A DNA stretch of 64,000 nt. Origin: a bacterium (GTDB taxonomy: Bacteria > Zixibacteria > MSB-5A5 > GN15 > FEB-12). Both the position numbers and the translations under genes were made by a program. The first letter of the stretch is position 1, and every line of letters begins with the position of its first letter. Of this stretch, positions 8,259 to 16,637 are shown piece by piece. The stretch spans positions 372,001 through 436,000 of the forward strand of contig JADJGQ010000001.1 in NCBI GenBank assembly GCA_016708025.1, read 5' to 3'. The notes below the pieces were generated by a model. It did no database searches. It was not told where the DNA came from and saw only the letters and a program-made list of their open reading frames with translations.

Positions 8259-9230
8259 ATGGCTAAACCAAAACTGGCAATCTACTGGGCTGCCTCCTGC
8301 GGCGGCTGTGATATAGCGATTCTCGATATCGAAGAGAAGATACTGGATGTCGCCAACTTTTTCGATATTGTCTTCTGGCCGTGTGCCACCGATTTCAAGT
8401 ATGACGATGTGCGCAAGATGGAAGACAAATCGATCACACTGACGCTGTTCAACGGGGCGATTCGGAGTGATGAGAATTTTGAGATCGCTGAGCTGTTGCG
8501 CCAGAAATCGGTGGTGATGTGCGCATTCGGAAGCTGTGCAGTTGAAGGCGGCATTCCCGGGCTGGCCAACTTCTACGACAAAGAGTCGATCATGAAGTAC
8601 GCATATATCCAGTCTCCCTCAACGACGAATGCCGAGAGTATTTACCCGCAGCCGGAGACCAAGGTAGCCGAGGGGACCCTGAGAATTCCAACTCTCTATA
8701 ATACCGTACGGAGTTTGGGTCAGACGATAGAGGTGGACTACATCATTCCGGGCTGTCCGCCACAATCCGACCAGATCATCGCGGTGGTGACGGCGGTGAT
8801 CGATATCCTGCAGAACGGAAAACCGCTTCCGCCGAAAGGGACCGTACTTGGCGCGACCGAAAAAAGCTGCTGTGACGAATGCAAACGTCAGCGGAACGTC
8901 AAAAAGATCAAGAAATTCGTCCGACCGTTTTCGATCAAAGTTGATCCCGACCTCTGCCTGTTGGAGCAGGGGATCGTCTGTATGGGACCGGCGACGCGCG
9001 GAGGATGCGGCGCCAAATGTGTCAACGCCGGCGTACCATGCCGGGGCTGTTACAGCGTGCCGAGCAATGTGCGTGATCAGGGGGCGAAGATGGCATCAGC
9101 ACTTGCCTCTGTCATCGATTCGATCGATCCCGTCGAAATTCAGCAGATCATCGATACTATTCCCGACCCGCTGGGGACATTCTACCGATTCAGCCTGGCT
9201 GATTCGGCAATCCGGAGATCGCAATCATGA
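8259..9230 (+). CDS. mvhG: group 3c [NiFe] hydrogenase small subunit
   Basis: A 323-residue small subunit relaying electrons from the NiFe site through three [4Fe-4S] clusters. The proximal-cluster ligands begin at C14/C17 (SCGGC), with CAFGSCAVEGG and the late PGCPP motif. More distal cysteines occur in CCDEC, CLLEQGIVC and CGAKC...CRGC. There is no twin-arginine signal, so it is cytoplasmic. It starts after a purine-rich AAAGGAG site and overlaps the large-subunit gene by four bases. The length is somewhat above that of the group 3b small subunit elsewhere in this window, as expected for Mvh-type proteins. Confidence 0.92.
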   Translation: MAKPKLAIYWAASCGGCDIAILDIEEKILDVANFFDIVFWPCATDFKYDDVRKMEDKSITLTLFNGAIRSDENFEIAELLRQKSVVMCAFGSCAVEGGIPGLANFYDKESIMKYAYIQSPSTTNAESIYPQPETKVAEGTLRIPTLYNTVRSLGQTIEVDYIIPGCPPQSDQIIAVVTAVIDILQNGKPLPPKGTVLGATEKSCCDECKRQRNVKKIKKFVRPFSIKVDPDLCLLEQGIVCMGPATRGGCGAKCVNAGVPCRGCYSVPSNVRDQGAKMASALASVIDSIDPVEIQQIIDTIPDPLGTFYRFSLADSAIRRSQS

Positions 9231-10708
9231 AACAGATAGTCATAGATCCGATCACACGCCTTGAAGGGCACGGCAAGATCCATCTTTTCATCAAAGATGA
9301 TGGCTCACTGGAGAATTGCTATTTCCAGGTGCCGGAGTTGCGTGGATTCGAGAAGTTCTGTCAGGGGAGGCCGGTTGAGGAACTCTGTCGCATAACGACC
9401 CGCATATGCGGAGTTTGCCCCGATGCCCATCATATGGCGGCGGCCAAAGCGGCTGACGCCGTTTATGGCGTGACCATTCCATCAGCGGCGTTCAAGCTAC
9501 GTTCCCTGTTGTATGATGCGTTTTATGCCGGCGACCATACCACTCACTTCTTCGCATTGGGTGGGCCGGACTTTGTTTGTGGACCGGACGCTCCGGCGGC
9601 GGAACGGAATATCCTCGGCGTGATTGCCAAGGTCGGTCTTGACGCCGGCAAAAAAGTGATCGCCCAACGTGCCCGCGGCCAGCGGGTTATTGAGATCATC
9701 GGCGGCAAGAAGGTCCATCCGGTGACCTCGCTTCCAGGCGGACTCTCCAAACGGATCAGCAAGGCCGAACAGGAAGAGATGATCAAGATCGGCGACGAGA
9801 TGGTGGAATTCTCCAAGTTCGCTGTGCAGGTCCTGAATGATATCGTTCTGGCGAACAAGGCGTACGTCGACATGATCCTGTCCGATGCCTACACGCACAA
9901 GACGTACAACATGGGATTGGTGGACGCCAACAACAAAGTCAATTTCTATGACGGCAAGGTGCGCGTGACCGGACCGGATGGAAAAGAGCACGCCAAGTAC
10001 GAGCCGAAGGACTATCTGGAGTATGTCGCCGAACATGTCGAGCCATACAGCTACCTCAAATACCCGTATCTGAAGAAAGTCGGATGGAAGGGGTTTGTGG
10101 ATGGTGTAGACTCGGGGATCTACAAGGCGACGCCGTTGTCGCGACTGAATGTCGCGGATGGGATGGCTACTCCGTTGGCGCAGGCGGAATATGAACGGTA
10201 TTTCGAGACGTTGACTGGGGACCGTACCGGCAAAACGCCGGTTCATTCGACTTTGGCGACCCATTGGGCGCGTATAGTCGAGTTGGTTTATGCGTGTGAG
10301 TCGGTGGCGAAGATGGCACGCGATGAAGAGATCACCTCGGATAAGATACTCAATATCCCGACCTCGATCGTTGGCGAGGGTGTGGGGATAGTTGAAGCTC
10401 CCCGAGGCACACTGACGCATCATTACAAGACTGACCAGAATGGAATAGTGACAGAGGCAAATCTGATCGTTGGGACGACCAACAATAATGCGCCGATCAC
10501 AATGTCGATCAAGAAGGCGGCAGAGGGATTGATCAAGAAGGGGAGTAAGATCACCGATGGGACGCTCAATCGGATCGAGATGGCGTTTCGCGCCTACGAC
10601 CCCTGTTTTGGCTGCGCTACTCACACGCTGCCGGGGCAGATGCCGCTCGAGCTAATTATCCATGATGTGGAAAGCGGAGAGATCATCGAGTCTGTCCGGA
10701 GAAACTGA
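9227..10708 (+). CDS. mvhA: group 3c [NiFe] hydrogenase large subunit
   Basis: A 493-residue catalytic subunit for reversible H2 oxidation. The L1 motif RICGVC supplies C61 and C64, the L2 motif DPCFGC supplies C460 and C463, and the RLEGHG glutamate is at 13. After the L2 histidine (466) 27 residues remain; this is the extension that a maturation endopeptidase would remove once nickel is inserted, and the next gene encodes such a protease, overlapping by one base (TGATG). It groups by context with Mvh-type, Hdr-linked enzymes (3c). The hypA-F genes for cofactor assembly are not in the window. Confidence 0.93.
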   Translation: MKQIVIDPITRLEGHGKIHLFIKDDGSLENCYFQVPELRGFEKFCQGRPVEELCRITTRICGVCPDAHHMAAAKAADAVYGVTIPSAAFKLRSLLYDAFYAGDHTTHFFALGGPDFVCGPDAPAAERNILGVIAKVGLDAGKKVIAQRARGQRVIEIIGGKKVHPVTSLPGGLSKRISKAEQEEMIKIGDEMVEFSKFAVQVLNDIVLANKAYVDMILSDAYTHKTYNMGLVDANNKVNFYDGKVRVTGPDGKEHAKYEPKDYLEYVAEHVEPYSYLKYPYLKKVGWKGFVDGVDSGIYKATPLSRLNVADGMATPLAQAEYERYFETLTGDRTGKTPVHSTLATHWARIVELVYACESVAKMARDEEITSDKILNIPTSIVGEGVGIVEAPRGTLTHHYKTDQNGIVTEANLIVGTTNNNAPITMSIKKAAEGLIKKGSKITDGTLNRIEMAFRAYDPCFGCATHTLPGQMPLELIIHDVESGEIIESVRRN

Positions 10709-11217
10709 TGCGACCATTTCTGGTCCTCTGTTTAGGTAACGAGGTGCTGACCGATGATGCTTTCGGACCATTGGTCGCATCTCGTCTGGAGAATCGGGAG
10801 CTGGGAGACGATGTGGAATTACTCTTTGCTCCCGTGGCCGGCTTTCGGTTGATCGAGCTACTCAGTTCGCGTCAGTCGGTGCTGATTGTCGATGCGATCA
10901 AGACCGGCAATGCGGCACCGGGGACATTGCACTCCTTTCCGGCCGGAGCGCTGACACCCTCTAACAGCCTGATCAACAGCCACCAGATCAATCTGCCGAC
11001 AGCGCTCGAATTGGGTCGTCAACTTGGCGAAACGATGCCGTCAGACATTCAGGTCCTGGCGTGTGAGGCGGAAGATATCGAGACACTGAGCGAAACGCCG
11101 ACTGAGGCGGTCGGAGCGGCGATCGATCCGGCGATCACCCTGATCGAAGGATGGCTGTCTGATAAACGTCAGGCACGTGTTGCGAAAGATTCCCGTCAGG
11201 GACCTATCTCAGCCTGA
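10708..11217 (+). CDS. [NiFe] hydrogenase maturation protease (HycI/HyaD family)
   Basis: A 169-residue endopeptidase predicted to cut the C-terminal tail of the large subunit encoded just upstream. It shows the family's N-terminal GNEVLTDDAFG (usually GNxLxxDDGxG), the VDAIK aspartate, and a conserved histidine in the NSHQINL region; these acidic and His residues bind the Ni used as recognition element. It ends the operon. The next gene is convergent and its stop lies only 13 bases away, with no clear terminator hairpin between them. Confidence 0.88.
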   Translation: MRPFLVLCLGNEVLTDDAFGPLVASRLENRELGDDVELLFAPVAGFRLIELLSSRQSVLIVDAIKTGNAAPGTLHSFPAGALTPSNSLINSHQINLPTALELGRQLGETMPSDIQVLACEAEDIETLSETPTEAVGAAIDPAITLIEGWLSDKRQARVAKDSRQGPISA

Positions 11218-11230
11218 CTTTCGCCGCGAT

Positions 11231-12880
11231 TCATTCCCGCGTGAGAATGTTCTTCAGCACCGAACCATCCATCGGATGGTCTATTTGTATTCCCAGTAGC
11301 ATCGCAAGGGTCGGCGCGATGTCGATCGTCCGGATGATCTCCTCATGCACTCCCGACACTACTCCGGGCCCGGCAAAAACGATCGGGACTGTGCAATCGT
11401 AGTCATAGGGGGTTCCGTGCGAAGTGCCGAACGCATTATTGTCGATCAGATAAAATTGCCGGAAAAGGACCATGAGGTCCGGTCCACGGTCGGGCGTAAT
11501 ACAGTTGCGGAATTTCTGGAGATAGGTGCGATGGGGAGTGCTCGGATTGAGTAGTTCGTCTCGGCCGAAAACATCTTTGACATAAGGGAGTCTCCGAATT
11601 TCGGCAGCCACCGCGTCCTGCAACGCCTTCTCATTTCTTCCGGTCATGACAGAATAGTCCAGGATAATATCGCCGATCCCATCTTTGATCGGGTTGCTGG
11701 CGAGCCCTTGCTCGGATGCGACTTTTTCGCCAATCCGCTTGAGGGCGGCACGAACTGTATCCGGATGGATCCGACCGGCGTCAATCCCCAACTTCTGCAG
11801 ATCTTCGGGGAGCGGCAGGACGCCATGGTCAGAGGAGAGAACAACGACATATTTGTCGCGGCCGACGAGGCTGTCGAGAGACGTGAAGAGATCGCCCAGA
11901 TATCGGTCAAGTCTCAAGTAGAAGTCCTGGATCTCCTGGCTAAGGGGGCCATAGGTGTGTCCGGTAGCATCTGCAGCCGAGCATCCTATCCAGAGTAGAT
12001 CAACTGTATTGTCTGCGCCGAGTTGTTGCGTTTTCACGGCGGTCCTGGCAAGGCTGATCGTCACCTCATCCGCAAAGGGCGTCGCATAAAGTTCATCCCA
12101 ATAGGTGGTATCTTGTTGAGGAGAGTGGTCGGTGAAGAGATGAGGAAAGGTTGTATGTATGCCGTCATTTTCATTCGGCGAGTTATCGGGATTGGAGATG
12201 GCATACGCCGCTTCTGGAAGGAGTTTGTGCCAGCCACTGTCGTAGTAGCTGTCGACCTGCCGTGCGGCGCTGAAGGAGTCTATCCACGCGGGGTAGCTGT
12301 CGGCGTAATAGGTCGAGGTGACATAGTTACCGGTTTTCCAGTCAAACCAATAGGCACCATCGGCCATCTTACCGCCCATGCCAATAGCCGATCTGTCTTT
12401 CAGTGCAAACGCAAAGACCTTTGAGGCTGGTGAGTGCGTTTTAAGATGATCTCCCAGGGTCGGCTCAAGAATACGGGCCGGAGAGGAACCTGAGCCGATC
12501 GGCTTGCCGATGAGCGGCGAAAGAGTGTCACGCATGGAATAAACTTCGCGCTGTGCATTTCGATCGTAGTAGTTGTTGCCGATCACACCGTGACGTGAGG
12601 GGAGGCATCCGGTAGAAATGGTCGTGTGACCGACAGCGGTCTCAGTGGCGGCGTGATCATGGATCGCTCCGAGGAAGAGCGCACCATTGTCGATGAGCCG
12701 CCGAAATCCGCCGACATACAGCGAGTCAAATCGGGTCAGATAGTCAGGGACCATCTGATCAACCACGATCACCACCCCGAGTTTTGGTTGGTGTGCGGGT
12801 TCCGGAGGAGTCTGTGCGAAGGAGACTGAAGCAGATGCAGTCCACAGCAAAAGAAGCGCGGCTCGGAGAGATGCAGACAT
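11231..12880 (-). CDS. secreted PafA-like alkaline phosphatase
   Basis: A 549-residue alkaline-phosphatase-superfamily enzyme with a signal peptide (residues 1-22, cleavage likely after SFAQ). The metal and nucleophile region VVIVVDQM and TAVGHTTISTG places Thr as nucleophile, as in PafA and nucleotide pyrophosphatases. KDRSAIGMGGK followed by AYWFDWKTGNY resembles the Lys/Arg element specific to PafA, favouring a phosphomonoesterase over a diesterase. Late metal ligands appear in SSDHG and FGTSHGTPYDYD. Probable role: periplasmic phosphate release from organic phosphates. It lies 38 bases after nadE on the same strand and is probably co-transcribed with it. No Pho-box-like repeat was noticed. 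Confidence 0.82.
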   Translation of the reverse strand: MSASLRAALLLLWTASASVSFAQTPPEPAHQPKLGVVIVVDQMVPDYLTRFDSLYVGGFRRLIDNGALFLGAIHDHAATETAVGHTTISTGCLPSRHGVIGNNYYDRNAQREVYSMRDTLSPLIGKPIGSGSSPARILEPTLGDHLKTHSPASKVFAFALKDRSAIGMGGKMADGAYWFDWKTGNYVTSTYYADSYPAWIDSFSAARQVDSYYDSGWHKLLPEAAYAISNPDNSPNENDGIHTTFPHLFTDHSPQQDTTYWDELYATPFADEVTISLARTAVKTQQLGADNTVDLLWIGCSAADATGHTYGPLSQEIQDFYLRLDRYLGDLFTSLDSLVGRDKYVVVLSSDHGVLPLPEDLQKLGIDAGRIHPDTVRAALKRIGEKVASEQGLASNPIKDGIGDIILDYSVMTGRNEKALQDAVAAEIRRLPYVKDVFGRDELLNPSTPHRTYLQKFRNCITPDRGPDLMVLFRQFYLIDNNAFGTSHGTPYDYDCTVPIVFAGPGVVSGVHEEIIRTIDIAPTLAMLLGIQIDHPMDGSVLKNILTRE

Positions 12881-12918
12881 GGAAACCCTCGCTTGCTAAA
12901 GAAAGCAAGATTGACGGT

Positions 12919-14565
12919 CTACGGTTCGTATCGCGCGGCGATCGGCATGCGACGTCCGATTCCAAACGCGCGGGTGGTCACTTTGAATCCGGGGGCGGCC
13001 TGTCGCCGCTTGTATTCGTTGCGGTTGACCGTCTGCAAAACCCATGCGACAGTTGCGGCCTCGAATCCCATAGCTATTATATCATCCTGCGAGCGATGAT
13101 GTTCTATGTATTCGGTTAGAATTCGGTCAAGAATATCATAGGGCGGGAGGCTATCCTGATCGGTCTGGTTCGGGCGAAGTTCAGCGCTGGGGGGACGAGT
13201 GATGATCCGGTTTGGGATGATCTCGCGCTCGCGATTGATGAAATGGGCGAGTTGATAGACCATTGTCTTCGGAACATCGGAGATCACCGCCAGTCCGCCT
13301 GCCATGTCGCCATACAACGTACAGTAGCCGGTGGCCAATTCGGATTTATTACCGGTAGAAAGAACGATCGCGCCTATCTCATTGGAGAGCGCCATCAGAA
13401 TATTACCTCGTATCCTGGCCTGAATATTCTCAAGGGTGACAGAGACCTTGCTTTCGTCGATTCCCAACGGCTCTAATGTCTTTAGGTAGGCGATATAGGC
13501 CGGTTCGATCGGAACCGTTTTGAAGTGAAGGCCGAGATTAGCCGCCAGTTGTTGGGCAAGGGCGGCGGATTCATCGGCGGAAAAGCGCGAAGGCATGGTG
13601 ATACCGACGACCTGCTCTGCGCCGATCGCTTCCGCGGCCAGAACGGCAACCACGGCGGAATCAATGCCACCCGAGAGGCCGATCGCGGCCCTTTTGAATC
13701 CGCACTTCCTGAGGTAATCTCGCACTCCCAGGACCAGCGCCTGATAGAGCGCTTCGGTCGAATCCTGCTGAATGAACTTTTGTCCGCCGTTGAGATGCGA
13801 GGTATCCACCAGCCGGACCTCTTCATCGAACGCAGTCATCAGTGCGGTCGGGTTGCCATCGCGATCAAACGCCATACTGCGGCCATCAAACACCAGTTCA
13901 TCATTGCCGCCGATCTGATTGACGAAAACAAAGGGGCGTTGATGTTTGTGCGCATGGCTATGGATCAGGCGGTAGCGTATCGCCTCTTTTCCGAGATAGA
14001 AAGGAGAGGCGGAAATGTTGATCAGGAGCGTCGCACCGTGCGAGACCAAATCGGCAACGGGATCAAAGCGGTAGATCCGTTTCTGCCAGAGATCGGGATC
14101 ATTCCAGGCATCCTCGCAGATCGAGATCCCGAGAATCTCGTCCTTGAACTTGAACGGTGAAATACTGATCGCTTCATCGAAATAGCGGGCTTCGTCAAAT
14201 ACATCATATGTCGGCAAAAGCGATTTATGCTGCGTGAAGAGCAGTTGGCCATTCTGTACCAACAATGCGGCGTTGTAGAGACCGAGGCCAGTCGGTCCAC
14301 CCGCACGGACTGGCGTACCAAAAAGAATCCCTGTCTCACCGCATGAGGAAGATCCCTTCACGATTTCTTTGATCCCCTGCTCGATCTGATCGATAAACCA
14401 AGGCTCAGCCAGAAGGTCACGCGGCGGGTAGCCGGTTAGGTAGAGTTCGGGAAAAACCACGAGGTCAGCACGTGCGGACCAGTCTTTAACGGTCTGCAGG
14501 AGGCGTTGCGCGTTGCCGCGGATATCACCGACAGTCGGGTTCAGTTGGGCGAGTGCTATTTTCAT
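12919..14565 (-). CDS. nadE: glutamine-dependent NAD+ synthetase
   Basis: A 548-residue two-domain enzyme that makes NAD+ from deamido-NAD, ATP and glutamine. The N-terminal nitrilase domain shows the Glu-Lys-Cys triad: E40 in VVFPELYLTGYPP, Lys in HKSLLPTYDVFDE, Cys in SICEDAWND. The C-terminal synthetase domain has the PP-loop LSGGIDSAVVAVLA and STGNKSELATGYCTLYGDM. Length is slightly short compared with many (560-680) but complete. It starts with MKIALAQLNPTVGD, typical for the family. NAD supply fits the NAD-linked redox genes on either side, though this is only proximity. Confidence 0.93.
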   Translation of the reverse strand: MKIALAQLNPTVGDIRGNAQRLLQTVKDWSARADLVVFPELYLTGYPPRDLLAEPWFIDQIEQGIKEIVKGSSSCGETGILFGTPVRAGGPTGLGLYNAALLVQNGQLLFTQHKSLLPTYDVFDEARYFDEAISISPFKFKDEILGISICEDAWNDPDLWQKRIYRFDPVADLVSHGATLLINISASPFYLGKEAIRYRLIHSHAHKHQRPFVFVNQIGGNDELVFDGRSMAFDRDGNPTALMTAFDEEVRLVDTSHLNGGQKFIQQDSTEALYQALVLGVRDYLRKCGFKRAAIGLSGGIDSAVVAVLAAEAIGAEQVVGITMPSRFSADESAALAQQLAANLGLHFKTVPIEPAYIAYLKTLEPLGIDESKVSVTLENIQARIRGNILMALSNEIGAIVLSTGNKSELATGYCTLYGDMAGGLAVISDVPKTMVYQLAHFINREREIIPNRIITRPPSAELRPNQTDQDSLPPYDILDRILTEYIEHHRSQDDIIAMGFEAATVAWVLQTVNRNEYKRRQAAPGFKVTTRAFGIGRRMPIAARYEP

Positions 14566-14800
14566 TCAGTTCAATCTGTTAAGGTGGCTGGCAAGGTACT
14601 ACATCGGGGGGTAATTAGGCAAGCCCGGTCGCAGACAGAAAATGGGCTCCGAAATAGGACAAAAAGACCGATAATAGTTAGAAAGAAGGGACTAGAATAG
14701 GGGGCATTTGTGGCATTCTTGGGGTTAGCGAAGAGAGGTGAATTGGGGCAAAGTATACAATTTCAGCCTTGAATTGATAATCAGGCTTGGAATCGGCGCT

Positions 14801-14828
14801 CCACCCTAATGCGCTACATTATAGGTGG
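14801..14828. repeat. two-tier inverted repeat upstream of the hydrogenase promoter
   Basis: CCACC (14801-14805) pairs with GGTGG (14824-14828), and inside it TAATG (14807-14811) pairs with CATTA (14817-14821) around a 5-base loop. There is no U-run on either side, so an operator or RNA hairpin is more likely than a terminator. It lies about 75 bases upstream of the -35. Confidence 0.45.
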
Positions 14829-14903
14829 TTATAGCCGCTAAAGGCCAGCGTTCAAAATTACGTCAATTTTTATCAAAAATGGATTGCGGAGTATTGTTTA
14901 GGC

Positions 14904-14932
14904 TTGACGGTTTGTTCTTTTTTTCACATGAT
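14904..14932 (+). promoter_or_regulatory. probable promoter of the group 3b hydrogenase operon
   Basis: TTGACG (14904-14909, 5/6) is spaced 17 bases from CATGAT (14927-14932, 4/6). The spacer contains a T-tract. The ATG at 14988 lies about 50 bases beyond the predicted start. Confidence 0.45.
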
Positions 14933-14987
14933 ATGGCAACGAAATGGATGTGCCCATCGTTTTGAGGGTAAGAGGACAGCAGAAATT

Positions 14988-16181
14988 ATGAAGACTGAAA
15001 AGCCACAGGTCGATTCCGCAGCCCCGGAAACATTCAGCACCGAGCTGCGCGTCTTTACCATTGACCATCTCAATAACCTGATCGCCGTACTGACGTCTCA
15101 CCACTATCAGGTCTTTGGACCGATCGTGCGGGACAAAGCGATCGTCTACGATGAGATCAGCAGTGTCTCAGATCTCCCGGTTGGGTGGATTGATACACAG
15201 ACCAAAGCAAGCTATCGCCTTTCCAAGCGAGCGGCGAAGACGGTCTTCAGCAACTACACGGTAGGGCCGCACTCGTGGAAAAAGTATTTGCATAAACCGA
15301 CCACTTGCCTGGTCTCTTCCGATCGCGAAGGGGCGGAACTCGCCATTGGGGACACGCAGGCTGAGATACCCATGCAGGCGCTGATCGGAGTCCGGGCGTG
15401 CGAACTAAATGCCATCGCGATCCAGGACAAAGTTCTGTTAGGCGGACCATTCAGTGATCCGATCTACCGGGAGCGTCGCGAGAAGACATTGCTGGTGGCG
15501 GTCAATTGCGGCAAAGCGGGTGGAACCTGCTTCTGTGCTTCGATGGGAACCGGCCCTCGGGTAACGAGCGGTTTTGATATCGCGCTGACCGAGATCAATG
15601 AGAACAATCGGCATTACTTCCTGGCGGAAGTTGGATCTCCCAAAGGAGAAGCGATCCTGGCCGAACTACCGACCGAGCCGGCGACCGAGCTGGATATTCA
15701 GGCGGCCAATCGGGTGATCGCTACGGCGACCCATCAGATGGGACGCAAGGTGGACATGACTGAGATTAAGGAGGTCCTCTATCGCAATACGGAGAATCCG
15801 CGATGGAGAGATGTCTCTGAACGGTGTATGAGCTGCAGCAATTGCACGCTGGTCTGTCCGACCTGTTTCTGTACGACTATAGAGGACACCACTGATCTGA
15901 GCGGAGCGAAAGCGGAGCGCTGGCGGAAGTGGGATTCCTGTTTCACTATGGAGTTTTCCTATATCCATGGCGGCAGTATCCGGACCTCGCCAGGCACCCG
16001 TTACCGGCAATGGTTGACCCACAAGTTTGCGTCGTGGTTTGACCAATTCGGGACGACGGGATGTGTTGGGTGCGGGCGGTGCATCACCTGGTGCCCCGTC
16101 GGAATTGACATCACCGAAGAGTTACGAGCGATCCGCGACAGTGAACTGGTCGATGCGGGAGCCCCTAAAGCGAAGGAGTAG
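14988..16181 (+). CDS. hydB: group 3b hydrogenase/sulfur reductase beta subunit (4Fe-4S)
   Basis: A 397-residue iron-sulfur subunit of the HydB/ShyB/AsrA family, the entry point for electrons to the diaphorase in NADP-linked group 3b enzymes. It has the RACELNAI and CGKAGGTCFC stretches of the family and two C-terminal ferredoxin motifs, CMSCSNCTLVC near 280 and CVGCGRCITWC near 360. ATG 14988 is chosen over the upstream in-frame codon at 14904 because a purine-rich AAGAGGA site precedes it and the N-terminal extension would be non-conserved and overlap the promoter. The first ~15 residues are likely disordered. Three bases separate it from the next gene. Confidence 0.87.
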   Translation: MKTEKPQVDSAAPETFSTELRVFTIDHLNNLIAVLTSHHYQVFGPIVRDKAIVYDEISSVSDLPVGWIDTQTKASYRLSKRAAKTVFSNYTVGPHSWKKYLHKPTTCLVSSDREGAELAIGDTQAEIPMQALIGVRACELNAIAIQDKVLLGGPFSDPIYRERREKTLLVAVNCGKAGGTCFCASMGTGPRVTSGFDIALTEINENNRHYFLAEVGSPKGEAILAELPTEPATELDIQAANRVIATATHQMGRKVDMTEIKEVLYRNTENPRWRDVSERCMSCSNCTLVCPTCFCTTIEDTTDLSGAKAERWRKWDSCFTMEFSYIHGGSIRTSPGTRYRQWLTHKFASWFDQFGTTGCVGCGRCITWCPVGIDITEELRAIRDSELVDAGAPKAKE

Positions 16182-16184
16182 AGA

Positions 16185-16637
16185 ATGGAGACCCTTGAGC
16201 GCTATGTCGCAGAACATCCCTTTTTCTCCGGGATGTCGGAAAAGCATATCCAACTGATCGTGGGATGTGCCAGCAACATTCGGTACGACGCCGGTCAGCA
16301 GATCGATCGTGCCGGAGAAGACGCCAATCATTTCTTCCTGGTCCGTTCCGGGAGGGTGGCGATCGAGATCGTCAGTCCGGCCTCGGGTCCCATTACGATC
16401 GCGACGGTCGGGGACGGCGAAGTGGTCGGGTGGTCATGGCTTTTTCCGCCGTATGTGCACCACTTTGATTCACGAGCGATCGACCTGACGAGAGCGATCG
16501 CGCTGGATGGAAAATGCCTGCGCCAAAAATGCGAAAATGACCATGAACTTGGCTACGAGCTGTTCAAGCGGTTCGCCAATATCATGGAACAACGAATAGA
16601 AAATGCACGCATGCAACTACTGGATCTGTATAAATGA
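16185..16637 (+). CDS. stand-alone cyclic-nucleotide-binding domain protein
   Basis: A 150-residue Crp-like beta-roll effector domain followed by a C-helix, without any helix-turn-helix. Visible family features are FFSGMSEKHIQLI, the turn RAGEDANHFFLVRSGRVAIEI, and the phosphate-cassette region GDGEVVGWSWLFPP. It sits inside the hydrogenase operon between the HydB-like and HydG-like genes and is ATGA-coupled to the latter, so it is made with the enzyme. A direct allosteric or assembly role is more likely than DNA binding, but this is inference. Whether it binds cAMP, another nucleotide or nothing cannot be read from the sequence; the usual cassette Arg is not obvious. Confidence 0.8.
   Translation: METLERYVAEHPFFSGMSEKHIQLIVGCASNIRYDAGQQIDRAGEDANHFFLVRSGRVAIEIVSPASGPITIATVGDGEVVGWSWLFPPYVHHFDSRAIDLTRAIALDGKCLRQKCENDHELGYELFKRFANIMEQRIENARMQLLDLYK

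Larger units (their letters stand above)
14566..14987. other. divergent control region between nadE and the group 3b hydrogenase operon
   Basis: About 420 bases with no supportable gene. It holds a compact hairpin at 14801-14828 and a probable plus-strand promoter at 14904-14932 (both listed). A 64-codon frame at 14506-14700 is an artefact lying across the nadE start. No convincing -35/-10 pair was found for nadE on the minus strand. Confidence 0.5.
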
